From Methylocystis sp. L43 (GTDB lineage: Bacteria > Pseudomonadota > Alphaproteobacteria > Rhizobiales > Beijerinckiaceae): a DNA stretch of 64,000 nt. The DNA lies in NCBI RefSeq assembly GCF_015709525.1, contig NZ_JADNRA010000019.1:34967-98966 (forward strand), given 5' to 3'. Position numbers and translations under genes: made by a program. Of the stretch, positions 45,373 through 53,706 are shown one piece after another. The notes beneath the pieces are model-generated. The model was not told where the DNA came from and made no database searches. It saw only the letters and a program-made list of their open reading frames with translations. Positions within the stretch are counted from its first letter, which is position 1. Each line of letters opens with the position of its first letter.

Positions 45373-45397
45373 GCGCCCCGACGAACCCTCGGGGCGC
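45373..45397 (+). terminator. Terminator-like hairpin after pxmC
   Basis: A perfect 9-bp stem GCGCCCCGA / TCGGGGCGC with a 7-nt loop lies 24 bp after the pxmC stop, followed by TCGTTTCC. The T tract is short, so termination may be partial and the downstream tautomerase gene could be read at a lower level. Confidence 0.55.
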
Positions 45398-45468
45398 TCG
45401 TTTCCAAGCTGCAATCCGCATCGACGCTTGCGCCCGATTCGCATCGCCAAAAAAATAGGAGAGCTCAA

Positions 45469-45855
45469 ATGCCTCTCGTGCGCATCGATCTCATCGAAGG
45501 CAAGCCTGTCGAATATTGTCGCGGCATCGGCGACGTCATCTATCAGGCCATGATCGAGGTCTTGAACGTTCCCAAGGACGACCGCTTCCAGGTGATCGCC
45601 GAACATCCAGAACACGCCCTCATTGCCGACGAGAATTATCTTGGAATCAAACGCACGCAGGACTGCGTGTTCATCCAGATCACGCTCAACGCAGGACGAT
45701 CGGTCGAGCAGAAGAAATCTTTTTATCGAGCGGTGGCGAAAGAACTTCATTCGCGCCTGGGACTTCGCGTTGAGGACGTTTTCATCAGCCTCGTCGAGGT
45801 TCCCAAAGAGAACTGGTCGTTCGGAAACGGCGAAGCGCAATACGCCGATATGTGA
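45469..45855 (+). CDS. Tautomerase-superfamily protein
   Basis: A 128-residue protein of the tautomerase_2 type, made of two fused beta-alpha-beta halves. The catalytic Pro is residue 2 (MPLVRID), exposed after Met removal. The central NYLGIKRTQDCVFIQITLNAGRSVEQKK block and the C-terminal EDVFISLVEVPKENWSFGNGEAQ end are well conserved in this family. AGGAG lies 9 nt before the ATG. It follows pxmC by 120 bp on the same strand and its stop touches the next gene. The substrate is unknown. Confidence 0.88.
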   Translation: MPLVRIDLIEGKPVEYCRGIGDVIYQAMIEVLNVPKDDRFQVIAEHPEHALIADENYLGIKRTQDCVFIQITLNAGRSVEQKKSFYRAVAKELHSRLGLRVEDVFISLVEVPKENWSFGNGEAQYADM

Positions 45856-45863
45856 GTCTTGGA

Positions 45864-46961
45864 ATGACAATTGGCCGACTGACGATCAAAAGCATCAGGG
45901 CGCGGCCCTTGATCCTCAAATTGGAACGCCCGATCGTCGCCAGAATAGCGACGATCTCCGACTGGCCTGTAATCCTCATCGATCTTTTCACGAATGAAGG
46001 AGTCGTTGGGCGAAGCTACCTCGAACCGTACACGGCAAAGGCGATGAAATACATCGTCGCCGCCTTGGAGGATTTTGGCGAGCTTCTCGAGGGTCATGCC
46101 GTCGCGCCGACCGAGTTATTCGAACTCACCCGCAAGTCTCTCCATTTCGTTGGCTACCAGGGCTTGAGTATGATCGCCGTCTCGGGGCTCGATATGGCGG
46201 CGTGGGACGCATTGGCGAAGGCCGCGAATCTACCTTTGTGCGTGCTCCTCGGCGGCACGGTTGGGCTGGTGAAGGCATACAACAGCAATGGTCTTTGGCT
46301 GACTGATCCAGCGCAATTAGGCGAGGAAGCAGCGAGACTCATCCAAGAAGGAGGATTCGCGGGACTGAAGATCCGGCTCGGCCGCGCAACCGCGGAAGAG
46401 GATATACGCGCTATCGAAACTGTGCGCGCTGCAGTTGGCCCCGATGTTCATTTGATGGCGGATTTCAATCAAGGGCTCGATCTTGCAGAAGCGCTCGTGA
46501 GGTGCCAATCGGTTGACAGCTTGGGCCTGGATTGGATTGAGGAACCCATCGTTTACGACAATCTGGATGGATATGCGCGCCTCGCTTCGCAACTGAAAAC
46601 GCCGCTGCAGATAGGAGAAAATTTCTACGGTCACCGGGATCTGCACCGTGCGCTTCAAATGAAGGCATGCGACCTGGTTATGCCTGATTTCATGAGGATC
46701 GGCGGCGTAACCGGCTGGCTAAAATCGGCAGCCATCGCGGCGGCGTTCGGGGCGCCCATTTCTACGCACCTCTATCCAGAGGTCGGCGCCCACGTCATGC
46801 GAGTATCAGAAACGTCGCATTGGCTTGAGTGGCAGAACTGGGTCAATCCAATCCTGAAGCAGCCCTATGAGGTCGTCGACGGCATGTTGCATATGCCCGC
46901 TGTCGCCGGAACAGGCCTTGATTGGGATGAAGCTGCTATTGGAGTCAGCATTTCAGGCTAA
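45864..46961 (+). CDS. Mandelate racemase/muconate-lactonizing-type enolase-superfamily enzyme
   Basis: A 365-residue enzyme from the ATG at 45864 (TTGGA ribosome site); GTG at 45852 in a GTGA overlap is the alternative. Metal ligands Asp200, Glu226 and Glu252, the Asp275-His302 dyad and Glu322 correspond to Asp195, Glu221, Glu247, Asp270, His297 and Glu317 of mandelate racemase at a constant offset of 5. The other base motif is K169-I-R171: the Lys166 equivalent is Arg. Proton abstraction by the His-Asp dyad is therefore likely, and true racemase activity is less so. It is probably co-transcribed with the tautomerase. Confidence 0.88.
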   Translation: MTIGRLTIKSIRARPLILKLERPIVARIATISDWPVILIDLFTNEGVVGRSYLEPYTAKAMKYIVAALEDFGELLEGHAVAPTELFELTRKSLHFVGYQGLSMIAVSGLDMAAWDALAKAANLPLCVLLGGTVGLVKAYNSNGLWLTDPAQLGEEAARLIQEGGFAGLKIRLGRATAEEDIRAIETVRAAVGPDVHLMADFNQGLDLAEALVRCQSVDSLGLDWIEEPIVYDNLDGYARLASQLKTPLQIGENFYGHRDLHRALQMKACDLVMPDFMRIGGVTGWLKSAAIAAAFGAPISTHLYPEVGAHVMRVSETSHWLEWQNWVNPILKQPYEVVDGMLHMPAVAGTGLDWDEAAIGVSISG

Positions 46962-48001
46962 CAGCTTGTGCGGCGCATGCTCCGTTCAAACAGCCTGGAT
47001 GCGAACCCTAGACGCTGGCGATTGGAAAGGGAGCGGAATCGGGCGCCCGATCGCGCAGCGGAAAAACCTCGCATTCTTTGCGGCCACTGCGCCCCCGGAT
47101 ACAAATTCGGCCCGCCTTGCACAACACCTACCCAGGCCGAGAGGTTTGTCGAGGACCATTCAAGACCGGGGGACGGGCCGAAAACCCGAATCATCTTGTG
47201 CGATTCGCAATACGCAAGGCGTTGTCGCAGTCCGACAACATCCACCCGCCTTACGGCGCCGCCATTCCAGATAACAATTCTCATATCCCGACTATTGGCG
47301 CGCTGATCCCGCTCAACCCATCGCAATTCAGATAATGGCAATCGAATCCCGGCTAGCGACAATCCCGACCCGGTTAACGATAAAAAATTCACCTGATAAC
47401 AGGCCCGCGCTTTACGAGCGGATTTGGCGTCGGGGGCGCGACCCGCTGCAGTGTATTTGTGTCGTGGTGGTTGAATGGCGGGGTCTTGCCGCGCAGGGCG
47501 AGATCCGTTTGCGTCACATAGGTCCAGCCGCGGTCAGTCGCCATCGTCGTTGAAGGCGATGTCGAGCCCGTAATAGTCGGTGCGAAACGCCTCTTCAGGA
47601 AAGTCGTCGAGCAAATGTCGAAGCGACTATCGCCGCGCCGCGCTGCGACGGAGAACTGTCGTCTTTCGGCTGCAACAGCCAAGCGACATCGGATCCGTCG
47701 CGGCGCGTTTTGCCGTCAGATTCACGGGCTTGAGCCACAGGCATTCCGGCGTGCTCCGGGTGAACGGCCACAGGCAAAGAGCGTGCTTCCGTCCTTGGTG
47801 CACCAGTTCTCATCCGCTTGCGCGGAGTTCTTTTGCTCAAAAGACGATCGCGTTTGGCGTGATCGTCCGCAAAATCTTTGCGCGTCGCGGCGTCATGCGT
47901 GCGCGCCGAGAAGCTTGCGATTTTTGACCCGCGCGGCGACGTCGGCTTCGCGCGCCGTTGACTCGCCGACATCGACGGCGCCGTCGCGCCACATCGCGTG
48001 C
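46962..48001. other. 1.0-kb gap with no clear gene
   Basis: Several medium open frames occur on both strands, but they overlap one another and none has a ribosome site, signal peptide or known family core. The right end leads into an IS256-type transposase scar, so much of this stretch may be decayed mobile-element DNA. Confidence 0.35.
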
Positions 48002-48306
48002 ATGACGACCGCCTTTGCGCAGGACGACGCCGAAGCTGCAAAAGGCCAATGGCGCAAGGTCGCCGATCAGTTGCGCCCCAACTCGCCACGCTGATGGACG
48101 AAGCCGAGAGTGACGTGCTCGCCCATATGAGCTTCCCCGCCGCCCACCGCGCCAAGCGGCACAGCACAAATCCGATCGAACGCCTGAACGGCGAGATCAA
48201 GCGGCGCACGGAGGTCGTCGGCCTCTTCCCCAACGAGGTCGCCGTCATCCGCCTATTCGGCGCGCCGAGACGGGCACGCGACGCGAGCAAGCCGAAGCAA
48301 TCGTGA
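48002..48306 (+). pseudogene. IS256-family transposase remnant
   Basis: The first frame gives [20 protein letters not shown] followed by ADQLRPN. The frame then shifts and continues [19 protein letters not shown], then [20 protein letters not shown] and [19 protein letters not shown]. This is the conserved C-terminal part of Mutator/IS256-type transposases, including the catalytic Glu region. The N-terminal two-thirds and the last 30 or so residues are lost, and there is a frameshift near 48070-48090. Confidence 0.85.
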
Positions 48307-48357
48307 TTGTTGTCAAAAATGCTCCCGCTGGTTGCTGATCGCCCTGGCAGGCGACGA

Positions 48358-49740
48358 TCAAAAGAGCGGCGCCTTATATTCTTCACGCCGAGCGATTTTT
48401 GCCGCATTCCGGATCCGCGCCTTATTGAGACGGTTCGCAAGCATGTGCAAACCGTCTCGCAACTTCGTCAATTCATCCGGATCTGGATCGGTTCCGCCGG
48501 AGGCGTCGAATTTATCGATCTGCTCCTGGACGACATTCTCGAGCGAGATAAGGAGTAGAGGCCCATCCCACGCTTCGTTGCCCGAGAACGGCAGCGTCAT
48601 GACAAGATCGACGGCGCGTGCCTCTACATCTTCGTGCGGGAGCGTCGCACCGAAATGGAATTCGCAAGCATCTGCTTTCGCGAACGCCTCTCGAAGCTTC
48701 TCCACGATCTCATCTCCAACCTCGCCGGCCACGAGCGGCTTCAGCGAGCCTGCCTTGTCAACGCCCCAGGCGCTGATGTCGAATTGATCCGAGTGAAGCA
48801 ATCTTGTTTTTGCTTTTTTGTCCTGGGCGAAGCGCCAAAGTTCGGGCTCGCGCGCATCGACGATGATGAGCATGTCGCTTTCGGCGTCTGTTAGCACTCG
48901 TTTTGCGACACTGCCGAGAAGAAGTTCATCGATAACACCGCCACCATGCTTGCCCATGACGATCAAATCACAGCCGAGCTTATTCGCATGAGCGACGATT
49001 TCCTGCTTGGGGTCGCCCTGGACGACGTGAATCGAAATCTCTGAGGCGGACAGTCCGGATGCGGCTGCGAGCGCCTGAAGCTCTCGATGGGCGCGCTCAC
49101 GATAGCGATCAACGATGTGCTCGCCGTCGTCATATTCGAGGATCTCTTCAAACAATGGCTCGTCGAACGCATGCATCAGAATGATCGTCGCCTCGGGCGC
49201 GATGGCGTGCGCCAAGCTAACCGTCGCTGCCGACACGGGAGAGAAGTCCACAGCCACAAGGACGCGCTTGTACGCCTGAACGGGCTGCCGTTTCACGATC
49301 AGCACGGGCTGTCTGCTCTGGTGAAGAATGCGGGAAACGGTCGAGCCGATGGTAGACTGGGACAAAAATCCGCCGCCATGCGCTCCGATGACGATCAAGC
49401 CTGCATCGGTTGTGTCCGCGATAGAGCAAACCGCAGCCCAGGCCGGGCCATTTTCAAGCCGCAGCTCCGCGTAAATTCCGCAGTCCTGGCTTGCGCCCGA
49501 AACGACTTCACCCAGTTGTTTCCGAGCTTTTTCTTCGACATTTTTTGAGAATGGATCAAACGTCTCGTCAAAAAGTCGCCGCAGCGAGGTTAGGGCGCCA
49601 TCGTCAATCGCGTGAACAACCGAATATCGGGCCCCAGCGGCTTTCGCGATCAGAAATCCACGCTTCAGCGCGGAGATCGAACTGCCGGAAAAATCCGTCG
49701 CGGCCAGAATGTGCGTGAATTTCGTTCTCTGGAGGTGCAA
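48358..49740 (-). CDS. Tandem universal stress protein with an extra C-terminal domain
   Basis: A 460-residue protein. UspA domain 1 (about 7-150) ends with the ATP-binding loop GAHGGGFLSQSTIGSTVSRI, and UspA domain 2 (about 156-295) with GKHGGGVIDELLLGSVAKRV, where the G-x-x-G-x9-G-S/T pattern is intact in both. Residues about 305-460 are an additional acidic domain (KTRLLHSDQFDISAWGVDKAG, then FHFGATLPHEDVEARAVDL) not found in ordinary tandem Usp proteins; I do not recognise it. The protein is cytoplasmic and presumably binds ATP under stress. There is no operon partner on this strand. Confidence 0.85.
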   Translation of the reverse strand: MHLQRTKFTHILAATDFSGSSISALKRGFLIAKAAGARYSVVHAIDDGALTSLRRLFDETFDPFSKNVEEKARKQLGEVVSGASQDCGIYAELRLENGPAWAAVCSIADTTDAGLIVIGAHGGGFLSQSTIGSTVSRILHQSRQPVLIVKRQPVQAYKRVLVAVDFSPVSAATVSLAHAIAPEATIILMHAFDEPLFEEILEYDDGEHIVDRYRERAHRELQALAAASGLSASEISIHVVQGDPKQEIVAHANKLGCDLIVMGKHGGGVIDELLLGSVAKRVLTDAESDMLIIVDAREPELWRFAQDKKAKTRLLHSDQFDISAWGVDKAGSLKPLVAGEVGDEIVEKLREAFAKADACEFHFGATLPHEDVEARAVDLVMTLPFSGNEAWDGPLLLISLENVVQEQIDKFDASGGTDPDPDELTKLRDGLHMLANRLNKARIRNAAKIARREEYKAPLF

Positions 49741-49910
49741 TCCTCCCTCCCTGGTTCTTGCGTTAGCCTCGTTTCCCGCGAGGCGCTGAATCTATCGGGT
49801 GACACACGCGCTCGAGGTTGAGATAGGCGCGGAGTGGATACGGGCAAGGCTGCGGCGCGCTAAGCAGAGGCTCAGCACCGCGCTCCTCCTCGCGGAGGCA
49901 AACGCTATCA

Positions 49911-50085
49911 ATGGAATCCGTCACGAAATCCGCCTTCATCGAAATCACCGCGCTGCTGATCCTGGCGACGGTAACCGGCCTTGTTGAAGCATTGCTGCGG
50001 CAATCGCTCATTGTCACTTTCACCGCCTCGGGCCTACTTGCCGGCCCTTCTGCGTTCAACATCGTCGGATCCAACGTCAAAATCT
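49911..50085 (+). pseudogene. Truncated Kef-type K+/H+ antiporter
   Basis: From an ATG at 49911 the translation FIEITALLILATVTGLVEAL plus LRQSLIVTFTASGLLAGPSA is the first membrane hairpin of Kef-type monovalent cation:proton antiporters (CPA2). After FNIVGSNVKI the similarity stops near 50085 and the sequence runs into the 3' end of the convergent gene 50077-50778. Only about 58 of some 400 or more residues remain. Confidence 0.7.
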
Positions 50086-50778
50086 CGGTGGCGGTTGCGG
50101 ATGAGGCTCGGGATCAACCCATTCCTCCCACTCGATCGCGAAGGGAATATTTTTCTCGGCGAGAAATTCCCTCACGCGCTGCTCGACCTCGTCTCTCAGC
50201 GCGAAATCTGGCTTATAGCGCAGACGTCGCCATGGCAGGATGGGCGGCTCCAGCGTGATAGCGATGATATATTCCTCCACGCTTTCGTCGTCTTTAGGGT
50301 TGCCGGTATGCGCGATGGCGACCCAGACGGGGGAAAAGGCTTTCTCCCGAAGCCAGAAGCCCCAGCCGTAATCCTCGCCGATCGGCTTGCTCAGCGAGAC
50401 GGCCTTATCTTCGCGCCTCGCGATGAAATGCTTCAGTTCATCAGCTAACGCGCGGCCCCGATGGCCGTGAATATTCTGCGCGCCGCTTGGATCATCGACA
50501 TAGCGGTCGGTCCTCACTTTGATGATGCGACCGGCTTTCGTGTCGCGGGACATGACGACGGCAAGCCTGACGTTTGCTGACGAGATGAGAACGGCGAGAA
50601 GAATGAAAGGGACGAGAAGCACCTCTTCCGGCACGAATTCGTACATTGCGAGCGACGGATCGAGGACGACCGACAGGCCCGTCAGAATCCCCATCGGAAC
50701 GAGAAGGATCAGCGCGGCAAGCAGCGGCCCGGAAAGCAGGCCGAGCAGAATGTTCTGAAGGTGTTGCTTTCGCTCCAT
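50077..50778 (-). CDS. Membrane protein of unknown function
   Basis: A 233-residue protein. Two hydrophobic spans lie near the N terminus (about 9-35, ILLGLLSGPLLAALILLVPMG region, and 48-68, VLLVPFILLAVLIS). A soluble C-terminal domain of about 160 residues follows, with DYGWGFWLREKAFSPVWVAI and a Pro-rich acidic tail. It is not recognised. It lies 86 bp downstream of the efflux operon on the same strand and could be its last gene. Its 3' end abuts the truncated antiporter. Confidence 0.6.
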   Translation of the reverse strand: MERKQHLQNILLGLLSGPLLAALILLVPMGILTGLSVVLDPSLAMYEFVPEEVLLVPFILLAVLISSANVRLAVVMSRDTKAGRIIKVRTDRYVDDPSGAQNIHGHRGRALADELKHFIARREDKAVSLSKPIGEDYGWGFWLREKAFSPVWVAIAHTGNPKDDESVEEYIIAITLEPPILPWRRLRYKPDFALRDEVEQRVREFLAEKNIPFAIEWEEWVDPEPHPQPPPRF

Positions 50779-50864
50779 TCAGCTTGCTCCGACGCCCGCA
50801 AAGCAACGATCGGACCGGAAACCTAGTCTGGTCTGTTTAACGCAAAGGGCGGCGCCGCTGCGAC

Positions 50865-52058
50865 TCATTTCACCGCAACGGCGCAGGCTTCCGCCGCGTC
50901 CGGCGCGTCAAGCAAATTGTTCTTGATCACGGCTTCGGCGCGCGCCCTTGCTTCAGCCAGATCCTTGTCGAATACTTCGGTCGTATATTCGCTCGTCGCC
51001 GTCTTGACGATCGAGTCATTGGGCGACGCGGGCGTGCTGTTCACGTCGATCGTCGTGATCGTCGAAAGCCCCGGCCGCAGCGGCTGCTTTTTCAGCTCTT
51101 CCGGGTCGATTGCGATGCGCACCGGGATGCGCTGCACAATACGGATGAAGTTGCCGGTGGCGTTGTCTGGCGGCAGCGTGGCGAACACGCTTCCCGAGCC
51201 GGGCACGACGCCTTCGACGACGCCATGATAGGTTCGTTTGCTCCCGTATAGATCGACAATGATCTCCGCCTTCTGCCCCGGCCTAATGCTCTCAAGACGG
51301 TTCTCCCAGAGATTGGCCTCGACCCAGAGATGATCCAGCGGAACGATATTCATGATCTGGTCGCCGGGCTTGACGCGGAAGCCGACCTGAACGCGGCGCT
51401 TGGCGACATAGCCCGTCGCCGGCGCGCGAATGTTCTGGCGCAGCGTTTCGACATAGGCGTCGTTGAAGCGCGCCTTCGCCCATTCGATATCGGGATGGCT
51501 GACGCGCGTCGCATTGATGAGGCGCGCATCGAACGCCTGTAGCTCGGCGCGCGTCTCGCGCAGATCGGCTTCCTGCGCCGCGAGCTGGTCCTCGGTGTTC
51601 TGCAGAAGCTGGCGCGACGCGGCGCCGCTCGGCGCGGCCGACCGATAACGGGCGAGATCGTGCCATGTCCGTTCGCGTATCGCCTTACGGGAGGCAAGTT
51701 TCTGGCATACCTGCTGCCGATTGGCGAAGAGCGCGCCGACGGCGCGCACGGCGCGGCCGAGTTCCGCCTCGGCTTGTCCCAACACCGCGCGCGCGCGCTG
51801 GGCGTCGAGCCGAACCAGCACATCGCCCTTTTTGACGAACTGTGTTTCTTCGGCATTCACAGCGGCGACGACGCCCGTAGCGTCGGCCATGACCGGAATG
51901 ATGTTGCCAGTAACGAAGGCGTTGTCCGTCGTGACGCGGTCACGGTCGTAAGTGAGCCATTTGAACAGCGCTAGGAACGCGGCGACCGCAATTGCCAGGA
52001 AGACGACTTTAAGAAGAAAGGACCTTCTCGCGCGGATGCTTTTTCTCGACAGAGACAT
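50865..52058 (-). CDS. emrA: HlyD/EmrA-type membrane fusion protein
   Basis: A 397-residue periplasmic adaptor anchored by one N-terminal span (about 14-32). It has the NIIPVMADATGVVAAVNAEE lipoyl half-motif, a long coiled-coil hairpin (about 75-190), the second lipoyl half with IRAPATGYVAKRRVQVG, and a beta-barrel with LWVEANLWENRLESIRPGQ. This is the EmrA layout. It links the MFS pump (53703-55289) to the NodT-type channel (52114-53706) in the same operon, 55 bp after the channel gene. Confidence 0.88.
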   Translation of the reverse strand: MSLSRKSIRARRSFLLKVVFLAIAVAAFLALFKWLTYDRDRVTTDNAFVTGNIIPVMADATGVVAAVNAEETQFVKKGDVLVRLDAQRARAVLGQAEAELGRAVRAVGALFANRQQVCQKLASRKAIRERTWHDLARYRSAAPSGAASRQLLQNTEDQLAAQEADLRETRAELQAFDARLINATRVSHPDIEWAKARFNDAYVETLRQNIRAPATGYVAKRRVQVGFRVKPGDQIMNIVPLDHLWVEANLWENRLESIRPGQKAEIIVDLYGSKRTYHGVVEGVVPGSGSVFATLPPDNATGNFIRIVQRIPVRIAIDPEELKKQPLRPGLSTITTIDVNSTPASPNDSIVKTATSEYTTEVFDKDLAEARARAEAVIKNNLLDAPDAAEACAVAVK

Positions 52059-52113
52059 GGACTGATCACACCACCGCTTGCCGCATCAACATTTACTCCC
52101 GCGCAATCTCGTC

Positions 52114-53706
52114 TCAGCCGCCGGTCAGCGACTGGATTCCTTCGACGACGGGCGTGATTGGATCGGTCTCGGGCGCGGGCTTCGGATAATCCGGCCCCGG
52201 CCCGCCTGCAAAGCCGCCTCCAAGCGCCTGATAAAGATCGACAGCGGCGATCAGACGGTCGCCTTCGAGCCCGCGCAGGGTAAAGATCGCATCGAACAGG
52301 TCGGCGCGTTCCTGCAGGATTTCTCGCTGGTCGCGCAGGCCGTCGCGCAGCCGGACCTTCGACAGCGCCAGTTCGGTCCGGCGCGCCCGAACGAAACGGC
52401 TTTGCGCATCGAATTCCGAGCGCGCACGCCTGAGATTGGCGATCCCATCAGCGACCTGCTGCGCGGCCTGCAGCAGCGTGTCGTTATAGGCGTCGACTGC
52501 CTGATCATATTCCGCGCGTTGCACTTCAAGATTGCCGCTCAGTCGGCCGCCCTGGAAGACGGGCAGGCGAATGGTCGGGGCGACGACATAGCCGAGCGCG
52601 GAAGGATTGAAGAGAAAACCCGAAAGCTTACTAATCTTTGTCGAAGTGACGGAGCCTTCGAAGCCGCCGCCAAGCGCAAGATCGACGGAGGGGAGAAACA
52701 GAGTTTTCGCGGCGTGAACACGCGCCGCCCAAGCCTCGGCCCGCGCGAGCGCGGCCGCGAGATCGGGACGTCTCCGTAACAATTCGATCGGCAGAGCTTT
52801 CGGCAATGCGGGCTGCGCCGGCGCGATGCTGCCGCGCCCGTTGAGAACCGTGAGGCCCGCGTCAGGCCCCTCGCCCATTAGCCGCGCAAGCGCGTCGCGC
52901 TGCAGCGTGATCGCCGCCTTGACAGTCGCCTCGCGCCGTACGGCGACCTCTTCATTGGTGCGGGCGATCTGAACGCCATCGAGCGTATCGAGCCCGGTCC
53001 GATAGCGGGTCTCGGCCAGCGCGCGCAGCTCCCGGCGCATCTTCACCAACGTGGATGCGAGACCCGACTGCTGCGTCAGCGCGTAGCCGCGCAAATACGC
53101 TCGCGCGACCCCCGTCGTCAGGAGAAGCCGGCTTTGCTCAGTCTCGCCCGCCTGCGCCGCAGCCTCACCGATCGCGGCATCGAGTAGCGCGCGATTCTTC
53201 TGCCAAAAGTCCAATTCCCAGGTCAACGCCAGCGGATTGATGAAGGCCATGGTCTTTTCCAGACCGCCTTGCTCCGGATTGTAGGAAGCGACGACTCCGT
53301 GCAGCGGATTGCGCGACTGCCGCATACCGAACGTTGAATTGATTTCCGGCAGGAGACGGGCGCCGAAAATACGAATGGCGGCGTCGGCCTCCCGGAGCGC
53401 ATTTTGCGCCTTACGGAAGTTCTGATTGTCGGCCAGCGCCTTGTCGATGATCGCGTCGAGTTCGGCGCTGCGGAAGGCGCGCCACCAGTCCTCTCGCGGC
53501 CAGGCTGTCTCGCCCTCTACGACAGGAAGGCCCGCTTGCGAGAGCGTGCGGGTCATTGCGGGCTGCTCGATGAATTGTGAGCGGTCCGCTCTGTCGATGG
53601 GCATGCACGCTGCGAGCGAAGCACAGGACACCGCGGCGACGCTAACGCGGGCCGCGCGCCCGAGTTTGGCTGAGAGCCGACGAATTTTATGAACGAGAAG
53701 CATCAA
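52114..53706 (-). CDS. NodT-family outer membrane efflux lipoprotein
   Basis: A 530-residue TolC-like channel of the NodT family. The N-terminal signal ends in a lipobox LAAC (Cys34). Two outer-membrane-efflux repeats follow, with WWRAFRSAELDAIIDKALADN near residue 75, RRPDLAAALARAEAWAARV near 310 and LPSVDLALGGGF shortly after. The four-base overlap with the MFS gene and the adjoining adaptor gene show a complete tripartite pump. Confidence 0.9.
   Translation of the reverse strand: MMLLVHKIRRLSAKLGRAARVSVAAVSCASLAACMPIDRADRSQFIEQPAMTRTLSQAGLPVVEGETAWPREDWWRAFRSAELDAIIDKALADNQNFRKAQNALREADAAIRIFGARLLPEINSTFGMRQSRNPLHGVVASYNPEQGGLEKTMAFINPLALTWELDFWQKNRALLDAAIGEAAAQAGETEQSRLLLTTGVARAYLRGYALTQQSGLASTLVKMRRELRALAETRYRTGLDTLDGVQIARTNEEVAVRREATVKAAITLQRDALARLMGEGPDAGLTVLNGRGSIAPAQPALPKALPIELLRRRPDLAAALARAEAWAARVHAAKTLFLPSVDLALGGGFEGSVTSTKISKLSGFLFNPSALGYVVAPTIRLPVFQGGRLSGNLEVQRAEYDQAVDAYNDTLLQAAQQVADGIANLRRARSEFDAQSRFVRARRTELALSKVRLRDGLRDQREILQERADLFDAIFTLRGLEGDRLIAAVDLYQALGGGFAGGPGPDYPKPAPETDPITPVVEGIQSLTGG

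Noticed and set aside
47595..48440. A 281-codon minus-strand frame over the IS256 scar
   Set aside because: The plus strand carries the conserved transposase core; the minus frame is Arg/Ser-rich shadow.
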